DNA of 11,747 nucleotides from Irineochytrium annulatum. Taxonomy: Eukaryota; Chytridiomycota; Chytridiomycetes; Chytridiales; Chytridiaceae. The position numbers were made by a program, and so were the translations under genes. Below the pieces are notes generated by a model. It saw only the letters and a list, made by a program, of their open reading frames with translations. It was not told the DNA's origin and ran no database searches. Location of the stretch: assembly GCA_027600665.1 (NCBI GenBank), contig JADGJL010000948.1:1-11747 (forward strand), given 5' to 3'. Below, piece by piece: positions 9,350 to 11,747 of this stretch. The number at the start of each line of letters is the position of its first letter. Positions within the stretch are counted from its first letter, which is position 1.

Positions 9350-9724
9350 ATGCTCGCATCCGTCACCGCCCTCGTCGCCCTTGCCCTCGCTGCCTTCGCT
9401 GCCCCCATAACCGAAAACTCCTTCAAGTCCGGACCCGGCCGGTGCCTCGTCTTCACCGACGCCTCGACCACCCCAACCTCGACGCTCGACTTCGTCCCCA
9501 GCCTCCACGCCTGCAACGCCGTCTGCTCGGCCCTCTCCGCCCCGTTCTACGCTGCCATCAAAACCGCCGACGGCGCTTCCTGCTACTGCCTGGAGAACAC
9601 GTACAAGGCGCAAGTGAGCTTCGACTGCCCTGCGTGCAACGATCTTGGGAGCTATGCCTACTGCGGGGCGGAGAGGGACGAGAGGCTGAACCTCTTCGTG
9701 TACAGGACGGTTGCGGAGTACTGA
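9350..9724 (+). CDS. Small secreted WSC-like cysteine-rich protein
   Basis: This is an intronless 124-residue protein. Residues 1-18 form a signal peptide: a short N-region, then a hydrophobic Leu/Ala/Val core (VTALVALALAAFAA), with likely cleavage near AFAA/PI. The mature part has eight cysteines at 32, 55, 59, 78, 80, 93, 96 and 105, in the order of a WSC domain: early GRC, the CNAVC pair, CYC, CPAC, the YCG near the end, then a closing LNLFVY. WSC domains bind carbohydrate in cell-wall sensors and fungal enzymes. Here the domain is almost the whole protein, with no Ser/Thr-rich stalk, transmembrane helix or GPI signal, so it should be freely secreted. Alternative: another eight-cysteine secreted family; the WSC match is by pattern, not by search. 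Confidence 0.8.
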   Translation: MLASVTALVALALAAFAAPITENSFKSGPGRCLVFTDASTTPTSTLDFVPSLHACNAVCSALSAPFYAAIKTADGASCYCLENTYKAQVSFDCPACNDLGSYAYCGAERDERLNLFVYRTVAEY

Positions 9725-9862
9725 GTGCAGGATGTATTAATGTATGGGAGCAAGTGGAAGAACACCTAAAACGACAACGACGGACGTGCGTCGGGGCACG
9801 CAAGGCCAGAACCTCATATGAAGCATTGCCCTTCACCCAGTCAGTGATAGATCAGAACCTCA

Positions 9863-9868
9863 AATAAA
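9863..9868 (+). terminator. Poly(A) signal candidates for the WSC-like gene
   Basis: AATAAA occurs here and again at 9888-9893, 140-170 nt past the stop codon. An AT-rich stretch (ATATAAATAATATAAAT) follows at 9897-9913. This is the clearest 3'-end signal in the window. Confidence 0.55.
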
Positions 9869-9913
9869 TACCTGCGCGATTTGCGAGAATAAACAAATAT
9901 AAATAATATAAAT

Positions 9914-10171
9914 ACTGTGTGCATACGCACCCTCCTGCAATGTGCAGTGGCTAGTTATCCCTCCCCTTTTGTCTTCTTAGTTTAGGCAGCCCGCTCCTTC
10001 CAAGTGCGTCCTCCCCGGATAAACCGATCTTTTTGGGGACCCGCAGCCTGCGTTACACACTGCCCCTGCATGTCGGAACCAAAGAAAAGAGGAACGAGAG
10101 GAGAGCGGCGAAGGAGATCATCGTCGTCACCTCTCGTCATCTAGGCCTTCTCAATCCCTCGCACGACGACC
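9914..10171 (+). promoter_or_regulatory. Upstream region and probable 5' leader of the desaturase gene
   Basis: No gene is seen here. A pyrimidine-rich patch (CCCTCCCCTTTTGTCTTCTT, 9960-9979) resembles the CT-rich tracts common in highly expressed fungal promoters. No convincing TATA box lies within 150 nt of the start. The ATG at 10172 is in a strong context (GACCATGG). An upstream ATG at about 10070 (CATGTCGG) lies in the possible leader. Confidence 0.35.
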
Positions 10172-11586
10172 ATGGCCATTCGCGAGCGCCCCGTCCAGCC
10201 CAAGGCCGACCCCCCGAAGCCGGCCCCGGCCCCGACCCCGTCCCAGCCGGCCGTTTCGGCCGCGGCGGCGGTCCCCACCTCCAAGCTCTCGGTGGCCTCC
10301 GAGCGCGAGTGGGTTCCCCCACCCTTCACCCTCAAGGAGATCCGCGACTGCATCCCGGCCGAGTGCTTCAAGCGGGACACGCTGCGCTCGTTCTCCTTCG
10401 TGGCCCACGACATGATTCTCGCTGGCTTGCTTTTCCTCGCCGCGACGCGCATTGACGCCTTGCCCGTCCCCGCGTGGGCAAAGTACGGCGCGCTGTGGCC
10501 GCTGTACTGGTGGTGCCAGGGCGTCGTGTGCACGGGGCTCTGGGTCATCGCGCATGGTGAGTTGCCGTTCTTGCTACTTTCACCTCTCTGATCATCCGAA
10601 TGGCAAAGAGTGCGGCCATCAGTCCTTCTCCGATCACGCCTGGGTCAACAACACCGTCGGCTACATCCTCCACACCGCCCTGCTCGTCCCCTACTACTCC
10701 TGGAAGATCTCCCACTCGAAGCACCACAAGGGCAACGCCTCCATGACCAAGGATCAGGTCTTCGTCCCGAAGACCCGCTCCGAGATGGGCCTCCCCGCCC
10801 GCGACCACCCAAAAGGTAACGCGTACCCGCTTCTGAAGGAGGCGCCCGCGTTCGAGGTGCTCGAGATCGTCCGCATGCTCTTGATCGGCTGGCCCGCCTA
10901 CATCATCGCCAATGTCTCGGGGCAGCGGTACCCGACGTACGCGTCTCACTTCCACGCGTCCAGCCCCGTGTTCGAGCCGAAGCATCGGTGGCAGGTGTAC
11001 GCGAGCGCCGTGGGTGTTGTTGGCATGTTGGGCGTCCTGGCGTACGTGTCGAGCATCGTGGGCGTGGCGACTGTGGTGAAGTACTATGGCGTGCCGTACC
11101 TGTTCGTGAACATGTGGCTGGTCATGATCACGTTCCTCCAGCACACGGATCAGCGGGTGCCGCACTTCGCGGATGGGGAGTGGGATTTCCTGAAGGGGGC
11201 GCTGTCGACCGTTGACAGGGATTACGGGATCTTGAACTACTTCCACCACCACATGTGAGTTTTGCTTCGTGCTGGAAATTGGTGTTATTGTGGCATCTCA
11301 AGATTTACTTGTGATTATTATTATTAGCGCGGACACCCACGTCGCCCACCACCTCTTCTCGACCATGCCCCACTACAACGCCAAGCGCGCGACGAAGGCG
11401 CTGAAGGAGAAGCTGGGCTCTTACTACATGATGGACAGGACGAATATTTGGCTTGCCCTTTACCGCTCCTACTCCACGTGCAAATTTGTCGAGGATGATG
11501 GTAAGTTGCCCATTTCGCCTTTGTTTTCGGGCTTCGAGATCTAACCAATGGCTTTTACAGGCGCTATCCTCTGGTACAAGCGATAG
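10172..11586 (+). CDS. FAD2: Delta-12 fatty-acid desaturase (oleate desaturase)
   Basis: This endoplasmic-reticulum di-iron enzyme puts a second double bond into oleoyl chains to make linoleate, using electrons from cytochrome b5. Exons are 10172-10556, 10609-11254, 11328-11500 and 11561-11586; introns are 52, 73 and 60 nt; the last coding exon is only 26 nt; the protein is 409 aa, close to the family's usual 400-450. The three histidine boxes are HECGH at 128-132 (completed only by splicing intron 1), HSKHH at 164-168, and HVAHH at 348-352 (completed next to intron 2 in [14 protein letters not shown]). [10 protein letters not shown] and [16 protein letters not shown] are also typical. Hydrophobic segments flank the boxes as expected for a multi-pass membrane protein. 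The N-terminus is Pro/Ala-rich and disordered. The end [14 protein letters not shown] is the usual family C-terminus. Delta-12 versus delta-15 or bifunctional specificity cannot be told by eye. Confidence 0.93.
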
Positions 11587-11747
11587 GTGGGGGGGAATTG
11601 CTTCTCTTTCTTTTAGAATTGTCTGCTATGCTTTTTTTTTTTTTTTTTTTATTTAATTTTATTAAAAACAAAAAAATAAGGTTGGGAAACAATGAAACAA
11701 TTTTATTGGGAGTTGGGGGAAAAGGGAAAAAAATTTTGTTATTAGAA
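11587..11747 (+). other. Desaturase 3' region with long T run, AT-rich to the window end
   Basis: After the stop codon comes a G run, then a T19 tract at 11632-11650, followed by sequence that is almost only A, T and G-rich short runs. It contains ATTTTATTAAAAAC and other AT-rich poly(A)-like context but no clean AATAAA. The composition is very unlike the rest of the window; it may be a real 3' untranslated/intergenic tail or a low-quality contig end. Confidence 0.5.

Noticed and set aside
10545..11252. 235-aa open frame on the minus strand
   Set aside because: It is antisense to the desaturase; the His/Asp/Val-rich composition is the mirror of the real coding frame.
7750..11586. HTD2 and FAD2 as a fatty-acid gene cluster
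   Set aside because: They act in different compartments and pathways, a secreted-protein gene lies between, and no shared regulatory site is visible. Chance proximity is enough.
1..11747. Transposons, CRISPR arrays, rRNA, terminal repeats or a novel defence/biosynthetic system
   Set aside because: No transposase or reverse-transcriptase motifs, no repeated spacers, no long direct or inverted repeats and no clustered unknown enzymes were seen on either strand.

Overview
This looks like nuclear DNA from a filamentous fungus, most likely a basidiomycete (Agaricomycotina). The evidence is intron-dense genes with 16 introns I can place, all GT-AG and 43-95 nt long, GC-rich coding sequence, short intergenic gaps with AT-rich 3' ends, and recognisable fungal protein families. 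A full-length RAB3GAP1 homologue argues against budding yeast. The species call is inference from sequence style only.

Layout, left to right: (1) 1-1014, minus strand, the 5' three exons of an unrecognised acidic hypothetical protein whose 3' end lies outside the window. (2) 1214-3170, minus strand, a six-exon NAD kinase of 562 aa with a roughly 105-residue insertion in the catalytic domain. (3) 3400-7569, plus strand, a five-exon gene for the catalytic subunit of the Rab3 GTPase-activating protein (RAB3GAP1), 1321 aa, complete. (4) 7750-8906, plus strand, a three-exon HTD2-type mitochondrial 3-hydroxyacyl-thioester dehydratase, 332 aa. (5) 9350-9724, plus strand, an intronless 124-aa secreted WSC-like eight-cysteine protein behind a clear TATA box. 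(6) 10172-11586, plus strand, a four-exon delta-12 type membrane fatty-acid desaturase, 409 aa, followed by a very T/A-rich tail up to the window end.

The NAD kinase and RAB3GAP1 genes are divergent and share a 229-bp promoter region. The two lipid genes (mitochondrial fatty-acid dehydratase and endoplasmic-reticulum desaturase) lie 1.3 kb apart, but they act in different compartments and nothing in the sequence shows joint regulation. NADPH made from NADP, the product of the kinase, feeds fatty-acid synthesis generally, which is textbook metabolism and not evidence of a cluster.

I found no mobile element, CRISPR array, RNA gene or novel multi-gene system. This is an ordinary core-genome stretch. 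Its more interesting points are the NAD kinase insertion, the metazoan-like RAB3GAP1 with a charged central insert and upstream ATGs, the small WSC-only secreted protein, and an asparagine at the usual catalytic-aspartate position of the dehydratase. All gene models were made by hand from splice consensus and remembered family similarity; no search or transcript data were available.
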